Positions 25,397 to 33,350 of a stretch of 64,000 nucleotides of DNA are shown piece after piece (positions within the stretch are counted from its first letter, which is position 1; every line of letters starts with the position of its first letter). Origin of the DNA: JAJECS01 sp965198185. GTDB lineage: Bacteria > Chloroflexota > UBA11872. The notes under the pieces are model-generated. The model was not told the DNA's origin. It saw nothing but the letters and a program-made list of their open reading frames with translations, and did not search any database. The stretch spans positions 1,550,001-1,614,000 of the forward strand of contig CBDAOU010000002.1 in the NCBI GenBank assembly GCA_965198185.1, given 5' to 3'. The translations under genes were made by a program, and so were the position numbers.

Positions 25397-25418
25397 CCCA
25401 GGCTGCGCGCAGCCTGGG
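25397..25418. repeat. Perfect 22-bp palindrome, REP-like
   Basis: CCCAGGCTGCG followed by its exact reverse complement. Similar units lie at 37588-37616 and, with variant arms, at 37540-37569 and 38463-38491, most preceded or followed by GGTGGCC or CCGGTG. It is intergenic downstream of hicA. It could serve as a bidirectional terminator or belong to a REP family. Confidence 0.7.
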
Positions 25419-25465
25419 AGCGCGGCGTTGCCCGAGGTCGACATGGATGGATCCCGAAGGAGGTA

Positions 25466-25477
25466 ATACTAGGGTAT
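25466..25477. promoter_or_regulatory. Candidate MazE operator / start-proximal dyad
   Basis: ATAC-TAGG-GTAT forms a short dyad just before the antitoxin start at 25487. A very good ribosome site, GAAGGAGG at 25456-25463, lies too far (23 bases) from that ATG. It is instead 12 bases before an ATG at 25476 that opens a five-codon frame ending in the TGA that overlaps the antitoxin ATG. The arrangement may be autoregulatory, but this is weak evidence. Confidence 0.3.
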
Positions 25478-25486
25478 GATTCTGGT

Positions 25487-25723
25487 ATGAAAATCGCCAT
25501 ATCGCTCCCCGATGAGCTCTTCCAGTCCGCCGAGGCGCTGGCGGAGGCGTTGGGCATGTCTCGGAGCGAGCTGTACGCCACCGCCGTCGCGGAGTACTTC
25601 GCCAAGCATCGGGCCCAAGACGTTACGTCTCGCCTGAACCGGGTCTACGCCGACCAGCCGAGCGGGCTGGCGCCCGAGCTCAGGCAGGCACAGGAACGCA
25701 GCCTCGCCGCTGACGAGTGGTAG
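25487..25723 (+). CDS. mazE: MazE-like ribbon-helix-helix antitoxin
   Basis: A 78-residue protein starting MKIAISLPDELFQSAEALAE, continuing ALGMSRSELYATAVAEYFAK, a ribbon-helix-helix DNA-binding domain. The C-terminal tail ends ERSLAADEW, a typical MazF-binding extension. It overlaps the following toxin gene (GTG 25717). It appears intact. Confidence 0.85.
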   Translation: MKIAISLPDELFQSAEALAEALGMSRSELYATAVAEYFAKHRAQDVTSRLNRVYADQPSGLAPELRQAQERSLAADEW

Positions 25724-26063
25724 TCCAGCGAGGTGAGGTCTGGTGGGCCGACCTGGCCGAGCCCCGCGGTTCGGAGCCAGGTTTTCGGCGTCCCGTTCTC
25801 ATCGTTCAGGCCGACGCGTTCAACCGCAGCCGCCTCGCGCACGGTTATCGCCCTGGTCCTTACCACGAATATGCGGCTGCTCGACGCGCCCGGCAATGTC
25901 CTGGTCCCAGGTGCGGTCGTGGGCCTTCCCAGGGATTCGGTGGCCAACGTGACGCAGGTCGTGACGCTGGATCGGGACTTTCTGGTCGAACGGGCCGGCC
26001 AAGCGCCGGCGCGTGCTGCTGAGCCGGATCGCAGACGGCCTGCGCCTAGTACTCGATCTGTAG
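25717..26063 (+). pseudogene. mazF: MazF-family endoribonuclease toxin with two frameshifts
   Basis: Starts at GTG 25717 as (M)VQRGEVWWADLAEPRGSEPG and FRRPVLIVQADAFNRSR, a clear MazF N-terminus. An extra C near 25840 moves the sequence to the next frame, TVIALVLTTNMRLLDAPGN then GLPRDSVANVTQVVTLDRDF. A second indel near 26000 moves it again to give LLSRIADGLRLVLDL and TAG at 26061-26063. All three blocks are recognisable MazF segments in the correct order. As the sequence stands, the toxin would be truncated after about 45 native residues. Confidence 0.82.
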
Positions 26064-26180
26064 GCCCCTTCAACGCGGCGGCCCCTGGCAAACGTGACCC
26101 ATGGCTCAAGTCCGCGACGCCAAGAGGTCCGGGATCGCACGATTGGAATTAGACCCGTCAGACTAGTTACCCTGCGGTGT

Positions 26181-26458
26181 ATGGGCATTAGCTATTCGGT
26201 CCTACAAGGCCAAGGCGAGGTTCGCCGAGGTCATCCGGCAGGTGCGCGAGGGGAAGACGGTCACCGTTTCGTATCGTGGCGAGCCGGTAGCCGAGATCCG
26301 GCCGATTCAGCCGGAAGCGGCCACGATCGAAGAGCGGCTGGACGACCTCGAGCGGCGTGGGGTCCTGGTTCGATCGAGCGAGCCGCGTCGCCCGCTGCAA
26401 GCGGTGGCCCGTAGGGCAGGCGCCCGTGGAACGATTTCTCGCCGAGCGCAACGGGTGA
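26181..26458 (+). pseudogene. Phd/YefM-type antitoxin with two frameshifts
   Basis: Begins ATG GGC ATT AGC at 26181. One surplus base near 26193 then separates it from IRSYKAKARFAEVIRQVREG and KTVTVSYRGEPVAEIRPIQP, the conserved Phd N-terminus. After VARRAGA a surplus C in the CCC run at 26423-26425 shifts the frame. The true end, VERFLAERNG and TGA 26456-26458, lies in the next frame. In known Phd proteins this C-terminus binds the toxin. The toxin start (GTG 26455) overlaps that TGA, the usual coupled arrangement. Confidence 0.8.
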
Positions 26459-26831
26459 GCGTCGCCTACGTCGACACGTCCGCGTTGGTCGCCGTCGCGT
26501 TCGATAATCGGTCCGGGTCGGCGATTGCCGGGCGTCTCGACGAGTGCTCGCGCCTGTTGGCCTCAAATCTCCTTGAAGCCGAGTTGCGGGCGGTGTTTGC
26601 GCGCGAGCGCCTCGACTTCGCGACCAGTCTGGTCGCCGGCATCGAGTGGATTCTGCCGGACCGGCCGCTGGCGCCCGAGATGGCGGCCGTTCTCGAATCC
26701 GGCTGCGAGGCGCCGACCTGTGGCACGTCGCGACAGCACTTTATGCCGTTCCGGAGCCCGGCCAGGCCGCATTCGTGACGGCCGATACGCGGCAGCTGGC
26801 CGTAGCCGCCGCACTCGGCTTCGAGGTCTGA
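26455..26831 (+). pseudogene. vapC: VapC-type PIN-domain toxin with one frameshift
   Basis: From GTG 26455: (M)SVAYVDTSALVAVAFDNRSG with the first acidic residue (D7), then SRLLASNLLEAELRAVFARE with the second (E). Near 26706 a lost base moves the ending into another frame, where RGADLWHVATALYAVPEPGQ and FVTADTRQLAVAAALGFEV supply the remaining acidic residues. Uncorrected, the product keeps only half of the active site. The paired antitoxin is immediately upstream and also broken. Confidence 0.8.
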
Positions 26832-26928
26832 CGATTCGCCGCGTTTGGGTGCGCCGTCGTCGGCCCGGCCGGTGGCCGCCGGGACTCATGCCACAATGCC
26901 GCCGGCCGATCGGCCAGAGATGCTCCGC

Positions 26929-27393
26929 ATGACACAGCCGCTACTCGACCGCGATGGGATCGAAGCGGTGATCCCGCATCGGGAGCCGTTTCTCTTCATC
27001 GACCGCATCGTGGAGATCGAGTATGGGCGGCGCGCGGTGGGGTATATCGACGACATCGGGGCGCTGCAGGCGAATGTGCTGCGGGGGCACTTTCCCGGGT
27101 TTCCGGTGATGCCGGGCGTCATCATCGTCGAGGCGCTGGCCCAGGTCGGCGGCGTGGCCGCGCTCGGGCTGCCCGCCAACAGCGACAAGATCGCCATGCT
27201 CACCGGGCTGGACAAGTGGAAGTTCCGCGCGCCGGCGCGGCCGGGCGATCAGGTTCGCCTGGAAACGGAGCTGCTGCGGGTGCGCGCCAACTTCGGGCGC
27301 GGGCGCGGACGGGCGACCATCGGCGATCAACTCGTCGCCGAGGGCGAGATCAGCTTCGCCATCGTGGACCGGCCCGCGGAGTTTGGCGAATAG
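26929..27393 (+). CDS. fabZ: 3-hydroxyacyl-ACP dehydratase FabZ
   Basis: A 154-residue hot-dog-fold dehydratase of type II fatty acid synthesis. It begins MTQPLLDRDGIEAVIPHREP and has the catalytic His in RGHFPGFPVMPGV and the Glu in IIVEALAQVGG, both standard. The ending FRAPARPGDQVRLETELLRV and EGEISFAIVD is also typical. The open frame extends upstream past 26845, but homology starts at ATG 26929. A nearby ATG at 26920 is possible. Confidence 0.92.
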   Translation: MTQPLLDRDGIEAVIPHREPFLFIDRIVEIEYGRRAVGYIDDIGALQANVLRGHFPGFPVMPGVIIVEALAQVGGVAALGLPANSDKIAMLTGLDKWKFRAPARPGDQVRLETELLRVRANFGRGRGRATIGDQLVAEGEISFAIVDRPAEFGE

Positions 27394-27452
27394 CCGCCAC
27401 CGCGCGCGCCGTTAGAATGGGCGCTCGCACGCCGTTGCGTTAGGAGCACCCT

Positions 27453-28433
27453 GTGGCCCGCGTCCTCGTGACTTCCCGACTCGCCGCCAAGTCGCTCGAT
27501 ACCACCTGGCGCGACCTCTTGGAGCAGGCCGGCCACGAGGTGGTCATCGCCCAGGTTCCCGCGGATCAGATGTACCCGACCGAGGAGCAACTCAAGGACC
27601 TGCTGCAGGGCATCACGGCCACGGTGGCGAGCAGCGAGTCGTATACACGCGCCGTGTTCGAGAGCGCGCCCGAGCTGCGCGTGATCTCGCGCGTGGGCGT
27701 GGGCTACGACGCCATCGACACCGCCGCGGCAGCCGACCACAACGTGGTGGCCATGATCGCCGCGGGCTCGAACGACACCACCGTCGCCGAATCGGCCGTG
27801 GCCATGATCCTGGCCCTGGCGCGCGAGCTGTACGCCTACGTCACGAATACCGCCCAGGGCGACTGGACACGCGGCCTGATGAACGAGATTCGCGGCAAGA
27901 CCATCGGCGTGGTGGGGCTGGGGCGCATCGGCAAGAGCGTGGTGCGGCGGCTGGCCGGATTCGATCCGGTGCTCATCGCCGCCGAGCCCTATCCCGACCA
28001 CGAGTTCGTGGCGGAGTACGGCATAGAGCTGGTGGAGCCCGACGATCTGTTCCGCCGCGCGGACTACGTGACCCTGCACGTGAACACGACGCCGGAGACC
28101 GCCAACCTTGTGAACGAGCGACGGCTGGGGCTGATGAAGCCCTCCGCCTACCTCGTCAACACCGCGCGCGGCGGCCTGGTGGACGAGGACGCGCTTTACG
28201 CGGCCCTGACACAGGGCACGATTGCGGGCGCCGCGCTGGACGTACGCGCACAGGAGCCGCCGTCCGACCACCGGCTGGCCCAGTTGCCGAATGTGATCGC
28301 CACGCCCCACGTCGCGGGCATCTCGACCGACTGCGTCGTGCGCATGTCGGATATGGCTGCGCAGAACATCGTCGATGTCCTGCATGGCTCTTGGCGGCGC
28401 GAGATGGTCGTGAACGGCCTCTACTCGGACTGA
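27453..28433 (+). CDS. D-isomer-specific 2-hydroxyacid dehydrogenase (phosphoglycerate-dehydrogenase-like)
   Basis: A 326-residue NAD-dependent dehydrogenase, GTG start at 27453 with AGGAG upstream. Landmarks: VISRVGVGYDAIDTAAA, TTVAESAVAMILALAREL, the NAD motif IGVVGLGRIGKSVV, LVNTARGGLVDEDALYAAL, and the catalytic Arg/Glu/His positions around NTARGG, DVRAQEPP and ATPHVAGIS. It resembles SerA without the ACT domain, or hydroxypyruvate/glyoxylate reductases. Its TGA overlaps the ATG of the next gene. Confidence 0.87.
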   Translation: MARVLVTSRLAAKSLDTTWRDLLEQAGHEVVIAQVPADQMYPTEEQLKDLLQGITATVASSESYTRAVFESAPELRVISRVGVGYDAIDTAAAADHNVVAMIAAGSNDTTVAESAVAMILALARELYAYVTNTAQGDWTRGLMNEIRGKTIGVVGLGRIGKSVVRRLAGFDPVLIAAEPYPDHEFVAEYGIELVEPDDLFRRADYVTLHVNTTPETANLVNERRLGLMKPSAYLVNTARGGLVDEDALYAALTQGTIAGAALDVRAQEPPSDHRLAQLPNVIATPHVAGISTDCVVRMSDMAAQNIVDVLHGSWRREMVVNGLYSD

Positions 28434-29286
28434 TGACTACGGCCGCGCCGCACCGGCACGACGGCGAGCCGGCGCTCGTTCCGATCCGGCGGCGCGCCTT
28501 TGCCTTCGACATGGACGGCGTCGTCTATCGCGGTCCCGAGCTGATCCCGGGCGCGGCCGAGGCGGTGGCCGCGGTGCAGCAGCTGGGGCTGCCGGCGCTC
28601 TTCATCACCAACAACTCGCGCGAGACGCCGCTAGAGCTGGCGGCCAAGCTGCAAGGGCTGGGGATCAACGCCGGACCGGAGAGCATCGTGTCGGCGGTGG
28701 TCGCCAGCGTGTCGTATCTGCGCACCCACCATCCGACCCCTTGCCGCGTGCTCGTGCTCGGCAGCGGCGGCCTGGCGGCGCAAATCGCGGCGGCCGGCTA
28801 CGACCTCACCACCTGGGAGGACGACGACGTGCCGGAGGTCGTCGTCGTGGGCGTGGATTTTGAATTGACCTACGCCAAGTTGCGGCGCGCCACCCGCGCC
28901 GTCATGTTGGGCGGCGCCACGTACCTCGCCGTCAACACCGACCCGCACTATCCGACGCCGAGCGGACCCGTGCCGGGCGCCGGCGCCATCACGGCCGCCG
29001 TCTCCGCGGTGACCGGTCAGGAGCCGGTCATCGTGGGCAAGCCATCGGCCCACATGTTTCAGGTCATCCTGGAGCGGGCGGGGTTGAGGCCGCCGACCTG
29101 GTGGTGCTGGGCGACATGCTGACCGCCGACGTTGCCGGGGCGCGCGCCATCGGCGCCGAGTCGGTCCTGGTCCTGACCGGCGTCACGTCGGCCGCCGAGG
29201 CCGCCGCCGCGCCCGCCGACCAGCAACCGGACCACGTGATCGAGTCTCTCCTGGACCTGCCGCTGCCCGCGCTGGTCGGGATGTAG
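28433..29286 (+). pseudogene. NagD/p-nitrophenylphosphatase-type HAD hydrolase with a frameshift
   Basis: A HAD class IIA phosphatase. RRRAFAFDMDGVVYRGPELI supplies the nucleophilic Asp. LFITNNSRETP is motif II, and EPVIVGKPSAHMFQVILERA holds the motif III Lys. After that point one G is missing from the run at 29080-29083. In the shifted frame the sequence continues EAADLVVLGDMLTADVAGAR (motif IV GDxxxxD) and LVLTGVTSAAEAAA to TAG 29284-29286. With one base restored the protein is complete at about 284 residues, so a homopolymer consensus error is likely. Confidence 0.85.
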
Positions 29287-29301
29287 CACGGAGCATCCGC
29301 C

Positions 29302-30753
29302 ATGGCATTCGAAGACCTGCGCGCCTTCATCGACCACATCGAGCGCCAGGGGCAACTGCGCCGGATTGCGGTTGAGGTCGACCCGCATCTCGAGATCACC
29401 GAGATCGCCGACCGGGTGATGAAGGCGGACGGTCCGGCGCTGCTGTTCGAAAACGTGAAGGACTCGGACGTGCCGCTGGCGATCAACCTGCTCGGCACCC
29501 AGCAGCGGATGGCCTGGGCGCTGGGCGTGGACACCTGGTCCGAGTTGGAAACCCGCATCGAGCACCTGCTTGACCTCGCCATGAGCCCGCCGCCCGCCGG
29601 CATCTGGGGCAAGTTGCGGACCCTGGGTGAGATCGTCCACATCGGTCGCATCGGCCCGCGAACCGTGAGCGGCGGTCCGGTGCAGGACGTCGTCGAGACG
29701 GCCGCCCCCACCCTGGACGGATTGCCCATTCCCACCTGCTGGCCGGAGGACGGCGGCCCCTACATCACCATGCCGCTGGTGTTCACGCATGACCCCGCCA
29801 CCGGCAAGCGCAACATGGGCATGTATCGCCTGCAAGTCTTCGATTCGCAAACGCTGGGCATGCACTGGCAGCTGCACAAGGGCGGCGCGGAGCACTGGCG
29901 CCGCAGCGGCGAGGCGAGCGCCCGAATGGAAGTGGCCATCGCCATCGGCGCCGAACCGGTGCTGCTGTACGCCGCAACCGCGCCCCTGCCGCCGGACGTG
30001 GACGAGCTGGTATTCGCCGGATTCCTGCGAGGGTCATCGGTCGAGATGGTGCCCGCCCAGACGGTGGACATCCTGGTCCCGGCGCGCGCCGAGATCGTGC
30101 TCGAGGGGTACGTCGATCCCGCCGAGAGTCGCATGGAAGGCCCGTTCGGGGACCACACCGGCTACTACTCGCTCGCCGAGCCCTACCCGGTGTTCCACCT
30201 GACGGCGGTGACCCGGCGGCGCGATCCGATCTTCGTGTCCACCATCGTCGGGCGCCCGCCCATGGAGGACGGATGGATCGGGAAAGCCACCGAGCGCCTG
30301 TTCCTGCCGCTGGTGCGATTGGTCATTCCGGAAATCGTGGACATGAACCTGCCCGTGCACGGCGTGTTCCACAACTTCGCCATCGTGTCGATTCGCAAGC
30401 GCTATCCGGGACAGGCGCGCAAGGTGATGCACGCCATCTGGGGCGTGGGCCAGCTGATGTTCACCAAATACGTGATCGTGGTGGACGCCGACGTGGACGT
30501 GCACGATCTGAGCGAGGTCCTGTGGCGCGTGGGGGCCAACACGGATCCCGGCAGAGACACGGAGCATGCCCAGGGCGTGATGGACGCGCTGGAATTCGCC
30601 ACGACCCACGCGAACGTGGGCGGCAAGCTCGGCATCGACGCCACGCGCAAGCTGCCCGAGGAGGGCTTCCCGCGCGAGTGGCCGCCGGAAATCGTGATGG
30701 ACGAGCGCGTCGTGCGGCAGGTCGACGAACGGTGGAACAGCTATGGCATCTAG
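29302..30753 (+). CDS. ubiD: UbiD-family prenylated-FMN-dependent decarboxylase
   Basis: A 483-residue decarboxylase. MAFEDLRAFIDHIERQGQLR and RIAVEVDPHLEITEIADRV form the standard N-terminus. The catalytic core includes KRNMGMYRLQVFDSQTLGMH, the Glu-containing RMEGPFGDHTGYYS loop and SIVGRPPMEDGWIGKATERL. The C-terminus has KVMHAIWGVGQLMFTKY. UbiD enzymes need prenyl-FMN made by UbiX, whose gene lies two genes downstream. With UbiA between them, this set fits late-stage quinone synthesis, probably the futalosine menaquinone route (MqnL-like) in this type of organism. Confidence 0.92.
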   Translation: MAFEDLRAFIDHIERQGQLRRIAVEVDPHLEITEIADRVMKADGPALLFENVKDSDVPLAINLLGTQQRMAWALGVDTWSELETRIEHLLDLAMSPPPAGIWGKLRTLGEIVHIGRIGPRTVSGGPVQDVVETAAPTLDGLPIPTCWPEDGGPYITMPLVFTHDPATGKRNMGMYRLQVFDSQTLGMHWQLHKGGAEHWRRSGEASARMEVAIAIGAEPVLLYAATAPLPPDVDELVFAGFLRGSSVEMVPAQTVDILVPARAEIVLEGYVDPAESRMEGPFGDHTGYYSLAEPYPVFHLTAVTRRRDPIFVSTIVGRPPMEDGWIGKATERLFLPLVRLVIPEIVDMNLPVHGVFHNFAIVSIRKRYPGQARKVMHAIWGVGQLMFTKYVIVVDADVDVHDLSEVLWRVGANTDPGRDTEHAQGVMDALEFATTHANVGGKLGIDATRKLPEEGFPREWPPEIVMDERVVRQVDERWNSYGI

Positions 30754-30828
30754 GAAGAACACTGGAATGTGCACGGCCGCGCGACGCGTTAGGCTCGGGG
30801 TAGCTCCGCCCGACTGTATGAGCCGCGA

Positions 30829-31695
30829 ATGAATCCAGCCGCCGCCGCGATACGTCTGCGTCTGTATCTCGACGCGATCAAGTTCGAGCACACGATCTTC
30901 GCGCTGCCGTTTGCCTTCCTGGGGATGGTGCTGGCGCAAGACGGCTGGCCCGGGTGGCGCACGTTCCTGTGGATCACGGTCGCCATGGCCGGCGCGCGCA
31001 CGGGCGCCATGGCGGCAAATCGCCTGATCGATGCGCGCATCGACGCGGCCAACCCGCGCACGGCCGAACGCGCCCTGCCCGCCGGCCGCATGTCCCGCGT
31101 CGAGATGCTGGGCCTCGCGTCGGCGGGCTTTGCCCTGCTGCACATCGCCGCCTGGCAGCTCAATCTCCTGGCCCTGGCGCTGGCGCCGGTGGCAATGGTC
31201 ACCGTCACGCTCTACTCGTACACCAAGCGGTTCACCTGGCTGAGCCACTGGTTGCTGGGGCTGGCCGACGGCATCGCGCCTGTGGGCGGCTGGATCGCCG
31301 TGCGCGGCGAAATCGGCGCCGAAGCCATCGTCCTGGCGCTGGTGGTGATGTTCTGGATCGCGGGGTTCGACGTCCTCTACGCCCTGCAGGACCTGGGTTT
31401 CGACCGCAAGCGCGGGCTGCATTCCGTGCCGGCGCGGTTCGGCACACAGCGCGCGCTGCAAGTCGCCCGGGCGTCGCACGCGCTCACGGTGGTGGCGCTG
31501 ATCGTGCTGGGACTGCTGGCGCCGCTGTCGTGGCCCTATTGGGTGGGCGTCGGTCTCATCGGCGCGCTGCTCATCTACGAGAACGCGCTGCTGCGCAACG
31601 ACCTGTCCCGACTCAACCTGGCCTTTTTCAACATGAACGGCTACGTGGCGATCACCGCGCTGGTGTTCACCGTTGCCGGCGTGTGGGTTGCCTGA
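30829..31695 (+). CDS. ubiA: UbiA-family polyprenyltransferase
   Basis: A 288-residue membrane prenyltransferase with eight to nine hydrophobic helices. The first Asp-rich motif is NRLIDARIDAANPRTAERAL and the second DVLYALQDLGFDRKRGLHS, both with the N/D residues that hold Mg-diphosphate. YTKRFTWLSHWLLGLADG is also conserved. It attaches an isoprenoid chain to an aromatic ring. Between ubiD and ubiX it corresponds to the UbiA/MqnP position of futalosine-type clusters. Confidence 0.9.
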   Translation: MNPAAAAIRLRLYLDAIKFEHTIFALPFAFLGMVLAQDGWPGWRTFLWITVAMAGARTGAMAANRLIDARIDAANPRTAERALPAGRMSRVEMLGLASAGFALLHIAAWQLNLLALALAPVAMVTVTLYSYTKRFTWLSHWLLGLADGIAPVGGWIAVRGEIGAEAIVLALVVMFWIAGFDVLYALQDLGFDRKRGLHSVPARFGTQRALQVARASHALTVVALIVLGLLAPLSWPYWVGVGLIGALLIYENALLRNDLSRLNLAFFNMNGYVAITALVFTVAGVWVA

Positions 31696-32284
31696 CCACG
31701 GAGGGCCGCGCCCCAGTCTGATCTTGGGCATTTCCGGGGCGACGGGCGCGGTGCTCGCCGACGCGGCGGCCAAGGCGCTCCTGCGCAGCGGCGAGCGGCT
31801 CGAAGTCGTGTGCAGCGACTATGGCGAGCTGATGTGGCACCACGAGATGCAGGAGCGCTTTCGCGACGCCACCGCTCGCTGGACGTCCCACGGCGACGTG
31901 ACAGTGCACCGGCCGCAAGACGTGGCGGCGCCGATCTCCAGCGGCAGCTACCCCGTGCGCGGCATGCTCCTCGTGCCATGCAGCATGGCGACGGTTGGCG
32001 CGCTGGCCAGCGGCGCCGGGACGAACCTGCTCCATCGCGCGGCGGACGTCACGCTCAAGGAAAAGCGCCGCCTGGTGATCGTGCCGCGAGAGACACCGCT
32101 CTCGATCATCCATCTGCGCAACCTGCTCACGCTGGCCGAGGCCGGAGCCACGGTGCTGCCACCTGAGCCGGCCTTTTACCTCCGACCCTCAAGCGTGAGC
32201 GACATCGTGGACGCGCTCGTGGACCGCATGCTGCACGCGCTGGGAGTGATCGAGGCTCCGGCCGCGGAGCACCGCTGGGCGTAG
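31688..32284 (+). CDS. ubiX: UbiX-family flavin prenyltransferase
   Basis: About 198 residues. LILGISGATGAVLADAAAKA is the FMN-binding N-terminus; VCSDYGELMW, PVRGMLLVPCSMATVGALAS, LLHRAADVTLKEKRRLVIVP and RETPLSIIHLRNLLTLAEAG are the conserved blocks. It makes prenyl-FMN for the UbiD enzyme. No ATG is available; TTG 31688 or TTG 31673 are the candidate starts, both inside the end of ubiA, so translation is coupled. Confidence 0.9.
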   Translation: MPDHGGPRPSLILGISGATGAVLADAAAKALLRSGERLEVVCSDYGELMWHHEMQERFRDATARWTSHGDVTVHRPQDVAAPISSGSYPVRGMLLVPCSMATVGALASGAGTNLLHRAADVTLKEKRRLVIVPRETPLSIIHLRNLLTLAEAGATVLPPEPAFYLRPSSVSDIVDALVDRMLHALGVIEAPAAEHRWA

Positions 32285-32336
32285 CCATCCCCTGCGCACG
32301 GAGTGACCAAGGGAGAATTGGGCCTGTGGATTCCCT

Positions 32337-32365
32337 CCCCGCATCGAGTACGGGGCAGGCTCTGC
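32337..32365. repeat. Dispersed hairpin repeat, copy 2
   Basis: CCCCGCATCGAGTACGGGG followed by CAGGCTCTGCG, a near copy of the hairpin at 16427-16455 including its tail. It is followed by GGGAATGACGA. The roughly 190 bp gap between ubiX and the channel gene holds nothing else recognisable. Confidence 0.68.
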
Positions 32366-32471
32366 GCGGGAATGACGAACCCTAGTGGCTCCCTACCGGC
32401 ACTTCGCGGCATTGACAGCGAGCCGTTCGGCCGGTACGCCGTAGTCGCACGATCGCCGAGATCAGCACCTG

Positions 32472-33299
32472 ATGTATAGCCGGATAAAGCGACGCGCCTA
32501 CGAAATTGTCGAGCCGACGCCCGAAGGCGACCGCCCGAGCCACCTCTTCGACATCGCCCTTATCACGCTCATCACGCTCAACCTGCTGGCGATCGCCCTC
32601 GAGACGATCGCGCCCTTGGGCGAGCAGGCCAGCGGCGTCTTTCTGGTGTTTGAGCTCGTGTCCGTGGCGATCTTCACGGGGGAATACCTCGTGCGCGTGT
32701 GGGCGTGCACGGAAGACCCGGCCTATGCGCACCCAGTGAAGGGACGGCTGCGATTCGCGGTCCAGCCGATGGTGCTGATGGACCTGGTCGCCATTGTGCC
32801 GTTCTACATCCCGCTGTTGGTGACCTTCGATCTGCGGTTTGCGCGCTCGCTGCGGCTGCTGCGGGTGTTCCGCCTGGTCAAGATCACGCGCTACTCGGAG
32901 TCCATGTCGATCGTTGTCTCGGTCCTGCGCAGCCGCCGTGACGTGCTGCTCTCCACGCTCTTCGTCACCTTCGTCCTCCTCTTCATGGCGTCGGTGTTGA
33001 TGTATCTGGCGGAGCGCGACGCGCAGCCCGAGGGCTTTTCGAGCATCCCGGCCGCCATGTGGTGGGGCATGGTGACGCTGACGACGGTGGGCTACGGCGA
33101 CCTGGCGCCGGCGACGGCGCTCGGCCGCATTCTGGGCGCCGTGGTTGCGCTCTTTGGCATCGGGCTATTCGCCTTGCCCGCGGGCATCCTGGGGTCGGCC
33201 TTCGTGGACGAAATCGAGACCCGGCGAAGGGCGACGCAAGTGCAGGCGTGCCCCCATTGCGGCAAGCCCATCGGCGACCACACCTCATCCGACACATGA
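32472..33299 (+). CDS. Voltage-gated potassium-channel-like protein with a C-terminal zinc ribbon
   Basis: A 275-residue six-helix cation channel. S4 carries regularly spaced basic residues (R122, R125, R128, R131, R134, K137) in RFARSLRLLRVFRLVKITR. The selectivity filter TTVGYGDL (204-211) marks a K+ channel. S6 follows (AVVALFGIGLFALPAGILGSAF). A short cytoplasmic tail ends QACPHCGKPIGDH (260-263 CxxC), a half zinc ribbon that may pair between subunits. It acts in the cytoplasmic membrane. No neighbour suggests a specific role. Confidence 0.88.
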   Translation: MYSRIKRRAYEIVEPTPEGDRPSHLFDIALITLITLNLLAIALETIAPLGEQASGVFLVFELVSVAIFTGEYLVRVWACTEDPAYAHPVKGRLRFAVQPMVLMDLVAIVPFYIPLLVTFDLRFARSLRLLRVFRLVKITRYSESMSIVVSVLRSRRDVLLSTLFVTFVLLFMASVLMYLAERDAQPEGFSSIPAAMWWGMVTLTTVGYGDLAPATALGRILGAVVALFGIGLFALPAGILGSAFVDEIETRRRATQVQACPHCGKPIGDHTSSDT

Positions 33300-33350
33300 C
33301 CCTGGGCGCGTTGGTACCCTCGGGCGCCCTGTGCGCGCGAGATTTCAACC

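Noticed and set aside
25717..26063. Programmed ribosomal frameshifting in mazF or other split genes
   Set aside because: No slippery heptamer plus stem-loop is seen at the breaks, and the affected genes belong to unrelated families, several with more than one break. Indels explain them better.
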